The position numbers and the translations under genes are program-made. The notes under the pieces were generated by a model that made no database searches, was not told the DNA's origin, and saw only the letters and a program-made list of their open reading frames with translations. 64,000 nucleotides of DNA. Source: Gymnopus androsaceus JB14 (lineage: Eukaryota; Basidiomycota; Agaricomycetes; Agaricales; Omphalotaceae). The stretch covers positions 124,001 through 188,000 of the forward strand of contig ML769447.1 in assembly GCA_009733575.1 (NCBI GenBank), given 5' to 3'. This document shows, one piece after another, positions 47,252 to 56,910 of this stretch (position 1 is its first letter; every line of letters starts with the position of its first letter).

Positions 47252-47970
47252 ATGCCTCGACTGCGTACTGAGTCCGCTATCCGAAAATCTGAACGCACCA
47301 AGAAGGTGAAAGAGGAGATTCGTCTTCGTAAGGCGAAACGCGCTGCCCAGCGTTACCGGGCCAAGTACGTGCAGTTTTGCCTGTCTCTGTTCCATACTGT
47401 CAGGCTATTCAGTTTATAGGCAAGCTAACATTGCTTTCATGACGTCTAGAAATAAAGAATCTTTGAACGAGAAAGCCAGAAGCCGCATGAGCAAGTAAGT
47501 GGGCTCTATATGTATAGCGCTTCAGCCCCATCCCTTATCTTCCTCTCTAATTACTCTCTAATTATTATCTGCCCATCTCTCTAACATACATGCTGACTCT
47601 AATGTCCATATTGCCTAGGAACCAAGCTCAGATGGATGAGCAAGAGAAGGAGGCGTTCAAGGAGCATAGGAGGGCCGCAGCAAAAAAACACTATTTGAAG
47701 TGCGTTTTCAAGACTCCATTATTGCTGTATGTTCTTATCTAGTCGATCGATAGAAACCGAGAGGCCATTCTGAAGAAAGCCGACTCCAAACGTTGGCGGT
47801 ACGTTCTGCAATGATCTGACCATATATATGCACTTAATCCTGCCCTTAGAGCATACGTCAAGATTCATGGAGAAGTTGGCTGGTGGACCTATCGCCCTCG
47901 CAAGGGAAAGCTGCGAGTCGGACTTCTGGGCAAGCCCGATGGCCAAGAGGACGGCGCCGTGGACGATTAG
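47252..47970 (+). CDS. Small basic protein with repeated helical modules (KDZ cargo)
   Basis: Family not recognised. It starts MPRLRTESAIRKSERTKKVKEE and is very rich in Lys, Arg, Glu and Ala. The body is a chain of similar modules ending in aromatic or Met-x-x-Lys then Asn: RYRAK|N, RMSK|N, HYLK|N, KRWR|A. Each bar is an intron, and all four interrupt the same codon position after two bases of a Lys or Arg codon. Thus module and exon borders coincide. The C-terminus is different: YVKIHGEVGWWTYRPRKGKLRVG. Likely a helical nucleic-acid-binding protein; that is inference from charge and periodicity only. Stop TAG at 47968-47970. Confidence 0.72.
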
Positions 47971-48202
47971 CATGGGTAGATGACATTTCATATTGTTAGC
48001 ACAAAAACTTTTTGGCCTCCATGAGTTCATCATAAGTTGTATTGTGTAATTATTTTTCATTCGTCAAAGACCATATTTTTTTGAACAAGAAAAATGCGTC
48101 AAACGCGTCGATTGCTATGAACTATATACTGGTACATGAAATAGATTTTTTTTGACGAAATCTCACGAATCTGAGCACAATACAAACATCTTCAGAACCA
48201 TA

Positions 48203-49340
48203 TTAGAAGTGGCGGCGAGGACCGTTCTGTGGAAGTACTTCGACGTGACCAGCAGCCTTCCAACGTTTGAACTCCGCATCTCCCTGGGTGCGGGTTCCGT
48301 TGGCAGTCATAACGACGCCCCCACGCCAGGCAAGGCCTTCAATGAGGAAAGCAAGCCTAGTATAAAACAGAGTTAATCGGTTAGTCAGTCAGTCAAGCGT
48401 AATAACAGCCTGCTCACCTTTTGGTGTAGACACCTGGTTGGGCGCCTTTGATGACGAACAAGATCTCGTCAGAGCAAGGCTCGTCTTGAAGCACGTCGAG
48501 AACACCAGATTCCAAGCACTCCTCATAATAGAGACGTGCCTGGTTAGCATCGGAGAATTTCTTGGAGAGACGGTGCTCATAGCCATCACAGAGGGAGCCG
48601 GGGCCATAGTCGTCCGCAGGACCTTTCCAGCTGTCGAAGATGCCCTGCATCCCTCCTCTGCCATGGTAGACGATGTAATAGGATTTAGTGATGTTCTTCG
48701 CTGGAGATATAACGATTTTTTTGGGGGAGGGAGCAGGGGATGCCACAGAAAATTCAATACGACCGCCAGAAACGATGGGAATGGCAGATGGAAGTCCAGC
48801 AGCTCGGCGAGGCTTTGTGGGAGTCTGAGGAGGCGTGAAAGTTCTGGCCAGTGCTTCTGCGGTGGCGTTGAGAAAGATTTTGTCGCGGATCGGAAGATAA
48901 CGTACCAAGAGAGCCACCAGCCTTTTCATACGCTTCCTCTAGGTCTTCTTCAGCATCTTCGAGGGCATACTGGGCCTTAGCTCGAGCTTTCTCAAGCTCC
49001 TGCAAAACTAAGAGGAAGAAATATTAATTTAAGTCAAGCTGAAGGGCAGAAAATCTCACCAGATGCATGTTTGCCGACTTCTTCAATCTGCTGAACTCGT
49101 TGAACGTGATCTTGGTGAGTGATGCAAGCTGGAGTCTTGAGTTCGTCTTCGAATGCCTGCTTGATCGCTGCATCACGACGGGCTCGAGCTTCGGCAGAGG
49201 TTATTTGAGTTGGAGTAAAAGGTTGAGCTACGGCAGAGGCTTTTCGAGTGGGAGTAGACGGCAAGCCTAAATTCCACATGTCAGTCACGTTGATCGTATG
49301 ATGAGAAAATGATCGTATGATGAAATATCTTACCGGTCAT
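48203..49340 (-). CDS. Viroplasmin/RNase H1 N-terminal-like domain protein (KDZ cargo)
   Basis: Five exons. An N-terminal Pro/Thr segment (MTGLPSTPTRKA) is followed by a helical coiled-coil region (LQELEKARAKAQYALEDAEE) and a linker (ARTFTPPQTPTKPRR). Two copies of a fold resembling the viroplasmin domain (the small nucleic-acid-binding domain at the N-terminus of eukaryotic RNase H1) come next: KSYYIVYHGRGGMQGIFDSWKG ... KKFSDANQARLYYEECL, and ILFVIKGAQPGVYTKRLAFLIEGLAWRGG. In that family the Y-V-V-x-x-G-x-x-x-G-I/V-Y pattern contacts RNA/DNA hybrids; I infer hybrid or duplex binding. No RNase H catalytic domain is present. All introns keep frame. It diverges from the next gene across 257 bp. 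Confidence 0.65.
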
Positions 49341-49597
49341 TTTGATCAGCAACGTTGAGGTACAGTTGAACGGTCGGGTTCGTTGGGTTGAGCAGCGAGG
49401 AGGGTAAGATGGTGGTTCAAGTTCAACGTTCGATGAGGTACGTAAACGCCGCACCTCTTACTTCAGCAGTGGCTGACTAGTCGCTGTATAGTTATTGTGC
49501 TTCTCTTCGCCGGGTGGCGCTTTATCTGCGAATATTTCTTCTTTTTCCTTCGATTTTTGGTACAGTTTGTCTTTGCCTTGCAAAAAATCTCAACGCT
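49341..49597. promoter_or_regulatory. Second divergent promoter in the KDZ element
   Basis: 257 bp between the starts of the viroplasmin-like gene (-) and the Ser/Ala-rich gene (+). T-rich tract TTCTTCTTTTTCCTTCG near 49537-49553. No palindrome like that at 44959 was seen. Confidence 0.4.
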
Positions 49598-52230
49598 ATG
49601 GACGGCACTCCATTGGGGCCTATGGTCGCAATCCCGCACAATGAAACGGTTGACGCCAGTCAGCTTCATCGTGAGGAACTCAACCGCAATTCAACTCTGA
49701 ACAAAATTTCAACTCAGACTGCAGCGGCTATAGGTAATGCTTTTTTCTTTATTTTTATTTTTTGCTTTTCTGCCTTGCCAGAAGTATATTCTAAAAACTG
49801 ATAATCGTTTAGCTTCGTATCCCCATCAACCTGGGCCTAAGCCTAATTATCAGCCTTCCCGCGGCACGAAGCTTTTCACTAGAGCTGACGAGAATGATGC
49901 AGGTGTTGCAAGTTCTTGTGCCAATGCATCTGCAGCTGCTCGTTTTGTGTCTGCGGCGTTGACCGATATTTCCAACAGCTCTCCTGTTGGTGACAGGTCC
50001 CATTCTTCTGATTCCTCGAACACTCATGCATCTGTGGGGGTTTCCAATGGATCCTCCATCTCTGGTGCCTCTGTGGATGCTCCCAGCGCGTCGACCGAGC
50101 CTCGTTTGAACGCTCGTTCATCTGCGAGTGTTTCCAATGCATCCTCCGACTCTCGTGCCTCTGGAGACGCTTCCAATGCGTCGTCCGAGCCTCGTTTTTC
50201 TGAGGGACCACCCAATGCTCCTGTCTGTGAGCATGCCTCCAATAACACTCGTTTGGCTGATGTTCCGTCCAACGCATCGTCTGACTCTCGTGCTTCTGAG
50301 GTTGGCTCCGATGTTCATTCCTCTGGGGATGCCCCCGACTCCTCTTCTAGGCCTAACGGCGCTGCTTCTTCCAGCGCTGATGGCTCTGCTGCTGTTATCG
50401 GCGCGGTTTCTTCTACTAATGCTGGCTCGAACGCATCTGGTGCTTCCGCTGATGTTGGCTCTTCATCCGGCGGTGCTTTGGATGGTGACACAGCTGGCGA
50501 TTGCCCTGCTGGCCCGCCAAAGAAGAAGAAGAGGTCGGAAATGGGCGTGGAAGAGCGCAGGCTCATGAGGCAGGCTGCCCAGGAACGCTCGGAAAAGCTC
50601 ACTGCGGACATCGATACCCTCTTGGATGAGCAGGAGGAGCTTTTTGCGAAGTATGCTGAGCTCAACAATGTCTCAGTTGACCGCGTCAAGAAGTTGGCGC
50701 ACCAACTTCCATCCATGAAGCCGCAGAAGAAGGCGAGTGATTACAACGTGCTGGTTTATTTCAAGGGCAAGGAGTTGAACGCTGGTAAGTCAACACTGTC
50801 TCTTGATCTTCTTGCGATTTTACTGATGCTGAACCTTTAGCTCTTGGGAAGGGATCCAAAATTCCGCTCAAGGATCTCCATGCCAAGGTAAAGCAGGATG
50901 ACGACCTTCAGGATATCTTTCATGACCCAGAGGCCATGAAAGCTCTTCGCCAGAAGTATGACGATGAAAAGGCTGAGGAGAAGGTTGCGGCCATCCGAGT
51001 TAGCAAGCGTGCGCAGGCGAAGAGCGTTGCGGAGAAGGTCAATGTCTTCCAACAGGAGGTATTATCCTTTTTTGGTGTTGCCATTTCTTGCTCTGACGTT
51101 GTTTATTTTTCAGTGTAATTTTTTGTATGAGTCGTCTGACGCTAACTCGTTCGGCATGGTCGTCCGTGGTTCCTTTGAGTCGACGGTCGTCTCAGCGTTT
51201 TATGGGCGTGGTCCTGCGGATGCTTTCTTTCGCCAATACTTTCGTATGGGTGTTCAGGATGTCTTAAACTTGTATGAGAGCTATGTCGTAGCTTTGGAGA
51301 AAGGTATTTGTTCACTTATGTCGTGGGATTGCATTGCTGTTAAATAACTATGTCTCATTCGCAGTTGGCACGCGCAAGCTCTACCAGAGTGAGATGGCCA
51401 CCGAGATTGTACGCATGATTACGCAGGGTCTCCGCAAGTCTTTCCTCTATTATTTTGTTGATTTCGTGTTAATAATTATTTGTAGGGAGATTACTGGCGT
51501 GGCAAATCTCAGCATGAGCTACGTTTCATTTGCAAGGAATATTGTGGTTCCATACAAGGTCAACATCACCGGTTGGCCTGAGGATGTCCCCCGCTCTTAC
51601 CCTCAACGACTGGCTGCCGATCAGACCAAGAAGCTATACGACACTTGGAATGGGGCGGCGCGCATTGGTATCGCATGACTGCTGCAGAGGCTAAATCCTA
51701 CGAGACGAACGCTGATAAAAATGGTGAGCTTGAGCCTAAGCAGAGGAAGAAGCGTAGTGATGCGGGTACAAAACGTGGACGGGATGATGATGGAGGGAGC
51801 GATGAAAGTGACAGCGATGTCCCTGTTCGCCCGACCAAGGGATCCAAACGCAAAAGGGCTACTGTGGTTGACGATGAGGATGATTCCGACGGTGAGGATG
51901 GTGCTCAGCCTGTGAAGAAGAAGTCTAAGGCTGGGGCAGGGGGTAAGTCTGGGGAGGCGGAGGTAGTAAGAAGTCGGCAGGGAGCGGTCGGAAGAGATCG
52001 GCGGGGGTGCTCAGAAGATCTCTAAGGTGGGAGGGGCAGGAAAGCTGCGGCAGGCGGTACGAAGTCGGCGGGGGGGCGCAGGAGGCAGCAAGAAGTCTGT
52101 CACGCAGAAGGGTAAGAAGCCGGCGGGTGGGGGAAAGAAGAGCAAGCGGTTCGTTGTTTCTGACTCGGAGGATGTCGGGAGCCCGGACAATGAGGAGGAT
52201 GATGAGGATGATGCCGAGTTCTCCGACTAG
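49598..52230 (+). CDS. Ser/Ala-rich protein with conserved C-terminal region (KDZ cargo), frame breaks near 3' end
   Basis: Family not recognised. A short N-terminus (MDGTPLGPMVAIPHNETVDA) precedes about 200 residues of Ser/Ala/Asn/Asp-rich sequence with imperfect repeats of roughly 87-90 nt (SNASSDSRASGDASNASSEP-like; 50038-50310). A nuclear-localisation-like GPPKKKKRSEMG and a helical region (RLMRQAAQERSEKL ... ALRQKYDDEKAEEK) follow, then a globular part: ESSDANSFGMVVRGSFEST, QYFRMGVQDVLNLYESY, NIVVPYKVNITGWPEDVPRSYP. The tail is a Lys/Glu/Asp-rich, Gly-rich disordered region ending SDSEDVGSPDNEEDDEDD. Frame changes at 51651-51665 (GC repeat) and again within 51940-52090 (G runs). It is probably a DNA-associated accessory factor of the element; function unknown. 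Confidence 0.7.
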
Positions 52231-52407
52231 CACCATGGATGTCCTTGTGTGCGCTGTTTTCTTGCTCCGATGTTTCTTGATATTTGTTACATGATTTTAG
52301 CGCTTGATCTACATAGTACTTACCTACAGTACTCTCTTTAATGTATGTGCATTATATTTTTCAAAGTCCTCTTGTGAGATATGCGCCTCCCGAACACCTG
52401 AACAAAT
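52231..52407. other. Spacer to the right KDZ inverted repeat
   Basis: 177 bp holding the 3' end of the Ser/Ala-rich gene; AT-rich, nothing recognised. Confidence 0.4.
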
Positions 52408-52584
52408 GCCCGACAGTCACATGATGACTCTGAGGTCACCAAAGGTAAGGTATAGTGATTTCACACCTAAAGTTCCTTCATTTACCAGTATTTATCTATT
52501 ATAGGGTAATTTACTATAAATCCCTTATCTACATAGCAGTGTACCGACGGGGTTCCCGCTTGTACATATATTGTACTTGGGGCT
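52408..52584 (-). repeat. KDZ right terminal inverted repeat
   Basis: 177 bp, reverse complement of 41502-41678 without a visible mismatch; ends at GTACTTGGGGCT. The flank beyond it (TTACAGGTGG) does not match the left flank (GGAGCAGT), so no target-site duplication is apparent. Confidence 0.92.
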
Positions 52585-52907
52585 TTACAGGTGGAAAACG
52601 CGTGTCGCAATGTGACACGTGATTGTTTTTGTCAATCGGAATTTGAAGGTCAGATTCTAGGCTCGTGACCATCCGTTTCTATTTGAAACTATGGCACAGC
52701 CATCTCGGACCGAAGGATCCGTAGACGTTTCTGAGAAACGGCTGGTCCAAACGGTAGCGATTTAGTAGGGTGGACATTTTTGTGACATTTTCAGTCGTAA
52801 AAAATTGTATTTTTCAGACTATGATATTCGTACGTTTTGAGACTCTGGCTTTCGAATGATATAAGTGTCAAAATATAAATTTTTTGAAAGTATATAGGCT
52901 AGTAGTA
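52585..52907. other. Non-coding stretch between KDZ and helicase 3' end
   Basis: 323 bp, AT-rich; contains a short inverted pair (GTGTCGCAATGTGACACGTG, 52604-52623). No continuation of the Plavaka gene is found here, although the KDZ left flank is Plavaka. Confidence 0.45.
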
Positions 52908-55690
52908 CTACTGTCGAGGCGGAGGCGGTAAGTAAAGCGTCGAGTCAGGCGCGAAATGAGAGCTATTCGGCTGCGAGGGACCCGAATCGCGAGTATTGTT
53001 ATGAGGAGTTTCGGATGAGTGGTACGGTGGTTGGAAGGTAAACTTGAGTGGATAATTAGACGGGTGTATGTAAGGGCTAGAAGGGGCCTGGGGATGCAGT
53101 GGCGATGTCGGATGAGAATGGGAATGGTCAGGCTGAGATATTGGCTGCTGCTGAGGGGTAGGATATGACTGAAACTGGTGGTACGGGCTGTAAGAGGGAG
53201 ATGATTCAGTGTAAAAGGGAGATTCGGTGTAAGAGGAAGACGATTCCGAGGATTGAGAATGAAAGTTCAGCTGATTGTGGGACTGCCTCTGAGTGGTCCA
53301 AATAAGCGAGGGATGAGTAGAAGGCATCGTCTGTAGCATGTAGCCGCGCGGAAACGCGTTTAGAGGACGATGAGGTGTCGGATTAGATGGGGTATGGCTA
53401 GGCAGAGGATCGTGAGGGGACTGCGTTGGTGGGCGATGAGCAGATGTTGAAGACGAGGCTCTGGGCTGGTAAGATAGATAATGTTAGGTTATTAATGCAA
53501 GTCATAGGATTATCAAAGACTCACCGTGACCCATACTCCTTCCCTTTGGCCTGGTGCCAAATTTGACAATTCCGACCCAGATTGCGCTGAATGAACAAGC
53601 GGCCTCGGTTTTGGTCGTGGTTTTGGTGTCGGCGTTGGTCTAGGGTTCGGATTACGCGAGAGCAGAGCTGCGTATGGGTTTGACGAAAGCTGAGGTGACT
53701 GAGACTGAGGTACGACCTAGACAGTGGCACACATTTTTTGTTAGCTGCCATTTCAAATAAATAAATTTGAGGAAGTTACCGGTGGAGCCTGGGCACGTCG
53801 AGGGAGGGGAGAAACCGATCGTGGTGTGGTGGTGGAAGTTAGAGATGCGGTCGTGGTCAATTGTGGCGCCGATGAGTGCGGGGTTAAAGCAGCATGTGAC
53901 GAGCGCTTATTTGGTCTTTCTTCGTTTAACTCGTTCAACTCACCAGCTCGCTTGACCGCTTTCGACTTTTCCTTCTTGGGCTTGGGGATGAACGGAATTT
54001 CGAGCACTGCAAGGGTCTCCACCAACGAAGGCCCATACTTCTCTCTCCACGACCACTGTCCACCAAGTACTTTGTCCAGACGCGCCAACGTCTTAATTGG
54101 ACCCACCGAAGCGAGAAGCTCCACCGTCTCATCCTTCAAGACACCTGAGGGACCGAACAACATCGAGGAGAAGTCGCGCTTGAAAATTTCCGTACGCCAT
54201 TTGTTCAATTCGCTCATCGTTTCTTTGTGAACTAACCCTTTCCTGATGATAGATCGACGACTTGCCGTTTGTGGCGCACCCGGGCGCGTCTTGTCCAACA
54301 GTGTAGGATCACATAGGTCGCAGCAAGCTACGCCCTCCGCTAGTTCTATATGCATTTGTGAGTACTTATTTCATTTCGCTGTTGTCTGTACTTACCTGGT
54401 TCTTTGTTCTTGAAGATCTTTGTGAGGACTTGTCGGCGGCATATGCCTGTTTGAACCAAGACGAAAAGCCCCTCGTTTGATGCAGTCTCGTCAATCGGAG
54501 GCTCGGACTTCAGGTAAACATGGTCCTTCTTTCCTCCGTACGATCCTCTATTAACCCCATGAATTTCCGCATACTGCCTCTTATCCTTGGCCGACGTCTT
54601 TTTTTGCGCCGCTGCTCCACCCGGCTTCTTTTTCTTTCCAGATTTTATGGCCGTATCCTCTAGCAGTTCTTGCAAAGCACCCAATTCCTCTGCATACGCA
54701 CTCTTCTCAACTAACAAGACCGCAAGACCACGGTGATTTGGTGCGCGCGCTGCCCTGCCAGCTCTCTGAACAAACGACGATATAGTCCCGGGAAGCTTCC
54801 ATTGTACAACAAGGTCTACGTTGGGTAAGTTGCATCCCTATTCAACCATAAGATACATGAATTGACTTGAAGTACTGAACTCACCATTCCAGCGGCATCC
54901 GTACAGATCAGTACTCGGACTTTACCAATTCTGAACAGATGCATGACCTCTGCTCGGTACTCATGCGAAAATGCTGAACTGGTACACACGGATGATACCA
55001 AGTGCCTGCATCTCACTCGGTAAGAGCTCTGTCCAAGTGATCCTCGATGTCAACTCCTTTGATAACATTATCTGCGTACAGGAATGTCTTTGGGATCTGC
55101 TCGTTGTTGCTGATGTTTGAAGGAATGATGAAGTCGAGATCACGGTAGGAATTGAGTGGATTTTCGATGGCTCGGACGACTAGCGACACATTGGGCCTGT
55201 CGTTCCCAACATTGAGGAACTCGTGTTCCTTCCCATATTGGAGTTTTTCCAGTACGTCTTTTCGCACTTGTGCAGGTAAAGTCGCTGACATGGCAAGCAT
55301 AGGAACTCCGGGAGGTAGAAGAGCTCGAACCATACCCAACTCGCCATACTTCTTGCGAAAACCATCACCCCAATGTGATACGACGTGGGCTTCATCAACG
55401 GCAACCTTCAAGATGCGCTTTCGGAATTCAGCGTTACGGAGAACACCATCGATAAAGCGTTTCGAGAGGAGCATCTCAGGTGAGATAATAACGATCTGCC
55501 ATTTCCCGCCATTTACATTCTGGCAGGATATTCAAAATTCAATTATGAACGCAATAAGGAAACAACTTACGGCCATTAACTCGGGTGAGCATCCACCATG
55601 GCTACTATTGACTGCAACCGCATCTAACTTGAACTCATCTTTGAAGGTATTCACTTGTTCGTCTTGTAGAGCAATTAGGGGCTACTTTGA
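52908..55690 (-). pseudogene. RecQ-like DEAH helicase, 5'-truncated and frameshifted
   Basis: Superfamily 2 helicase fragment, with family members acting in DNA recombination and repair. On the minus strand: PLIALQDEQV (motif Ia), WQIVIISPEMLLSKRF (Ib), LKVAVDEAHVVSHWGDGFRKKY (DEAH box), PMLAMSATLP (III), then FSHEYRAEVMHLFRIGKVRVLICTDAAGMG (IV-V) and ISSFVQRAGRAARAPNHRG (VI). A cysteine-containing region (GVACCDLCDP) and a Lys-rich, then Ser/Pro/Gln-rich tail end at 52908. Motif I (Walker A) is missing: the coding sequence starts at the MITE cluster at 55.7 kb. Two one-base shifts occur (about 55026-55033 and 54976-54984), between VDIEDHLD and LPSEMQALGIIR, and before SAFSHEYR. Introns in the tail are canonical. 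As it stands it cannot make an active helicase. Confidence 0.82.
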
Positions 55691-55760
55691 TACTTATAGT
55701 AAGATATTTTAGGGGAAAATACATACACGACTAATGTCACGTGGCTGTTCCATATTAGGG

Positions 55761-56063
55761 TAAAATATTTTTATAAAATTGAAATAAAATTATTATCGAC
55801 ATGAATAGAAAATGTGCAGCCTGAGATTTCCCTTGAGAAAGGTCTTATTAAGACTGTCCGCAAGCGGAGAGGACGAGTCCTTATTGAGCACCAGCAAGAA
55901 AGCGTGTGAATTTTCAGAAATCCTCTTGACTTGCAGTATTGTACACTCAATAACTCAACAAGGATTTGTCTGCTCATCAAGTTGACTTTCTCAAGGGCTC
56001 TTAGGCTTTGTAATTTCTATTCATGCTGATAATTGTTTTATTTCGTTTTTCTAAAATATTTTA
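55761..56063. repeat. Foldback MITE A
   Basis: About 300-bp palindrome. The left arm starts TAAAATATTTTTATAAAATT, with inner motifs TCGACATGAATAGAAA and CCTTGAGAAAG; the right arm repeats these inverted and ends AAAATATTTTA at 56063. Confidence 0.7.
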
Positions 56064-56302
56064 AGATACGTGTATGACAGATCCGGCAGGCACCACGTGA
56101 AATTGAAAAGCTTTTGCGAGACCGCTACACTCACTTTTAGAAAATTCCTATTGGGTGAACAAAGATAGAAGGTATATCTTGAAACACCCAACAGGAATTT
56201 TGCGAAGAGTCAGTTTACAAGTCTCGCAAAAGGTTTTTTGTAAAGTCCCGCAAAAAGTTTTCGGATCACATGGTGCCTGCTGGATGTGTCATACGCGTAT
56301 CT
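56064..56302. repeat. Foldback MITE B
   Basis: About 240-bp palindrome. It opens AGATACGTGTATGACAGATC, with GGCAGGCACCACGTG and TTTTGCGAGAC within, and closes with the matching GTGCCTGCTGG and GTGTCATACGCGTATCT. Confidence 0.7.
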
Positions 56303-56345
56303 TCCCCTAATATGGAACGGCCACGTGGCATTAGTCGTGCATGTA

Positions 56346-56489
56346 CACTGGTGGCCAAAAGTGATACCACCCCCAAATCGGGTACTGAATGGAGCTGAAT
56401 ACAATCTCTCAATTTAGTAGGTCACGGGGGTGTATTCAGTTGCCATTCAGTACCCGATTTGGGGGTGGCATCACTTTTGGCCGCCAGTG
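56346..56489. mobile_element. Tc1/mariner-like MITE
   Basis: 144 bp with long inverted repeats (CACTGGTGGCCAAAAGTGAT against its complement ending GGCCGCCAGTG) and a TA at both edges (56344-56345, 56490-56491). TA target duplication and a CAGTG-GGCCAAAAGT end are characteristic of Tc1/mariner. No transposase. Confidence 0.78.
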
Positions 56490-56681
56490 TATTTTCCCTA
56501 TCGTTACCCCAGAAGTGCAGAAAAAATGTCACTACAGAAAAAGTTCTTCTATTTCTGACGGATGGCTCCCGGATTCTAGGTGATCATATTTAGGATGTGA
56601 AAGTGTTTTCTCATCTGCTTTGGTGATTTTTAAGAGACATTCAAAAGGATACCAGAAGGAGCCGAAGAAACCTTTTGAGCA
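56490..56681. other. Unassigned sequence left of Plavaka copy 2
   Basis: 192 bp. The minus strand is open for about 55 codons (CSKGFFGSFWYPFECLLKIT onward) but matches no helicase motif, so it is not shown to be the missing helicase exon. Confidence 0.35.
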
Positions 56682-56910
56682 TGTCGCAAACTTGATTTGG
56701 CGCTTATAATCGGCTTGGGATTATGATCCGATTAGAATGGTGTCATAATCAGCTTATGATTAGATTATCACTTGATTATCACCGTGTAAACTACTAGCAC
56801 TTAATATTAACTATTTCCGCTCACATTCATTTGATGCTGCCTCGTTGCCTCCCTGTTCAATATTGTATCAATCTATCATCTATCCTTCATCCATCCTTCA
56901 TCTATCCTTC

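Larger units (their letters stand above)
41502..52584. mobile_element. KDZ (Kyakuja-Dileera-Zisupton) transposon carrying a TET/JBP gene
   Basis: An 11,083-bp element bounded by 177-bp inverted repeats that I find identical over their whole length. Contents left to right: KDZ transposase (-), TET/JBP dioxygenase (+), small basic modular protein (+), viroplasmin-like protein (-), Ser/Ala-rich protein (+). KDZ elements linked to TET/JBP genes were described in basidiomycetes by Iyer and colleagues (2014); the three-gene extra cargo is what I cannot place. Left flank is Plavaka coding sequence; right flank is unrelated, and no target-site duplication is visible. Confidence 0.88.
55719..56345. 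mobile_element. Composite foldback/TIR element with two palindromes inside
   Basis: Outer inverted repeats of about 42 bp (55719-55760 and 56304-56345; core CACGACTAATG, CACGTGGC, GTTCCATATTAGGG) enclose two further palindromes placed back to back. No coding capacity. It lies at the broken 5' edge of the helicase gene. Confidence 0.7.
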
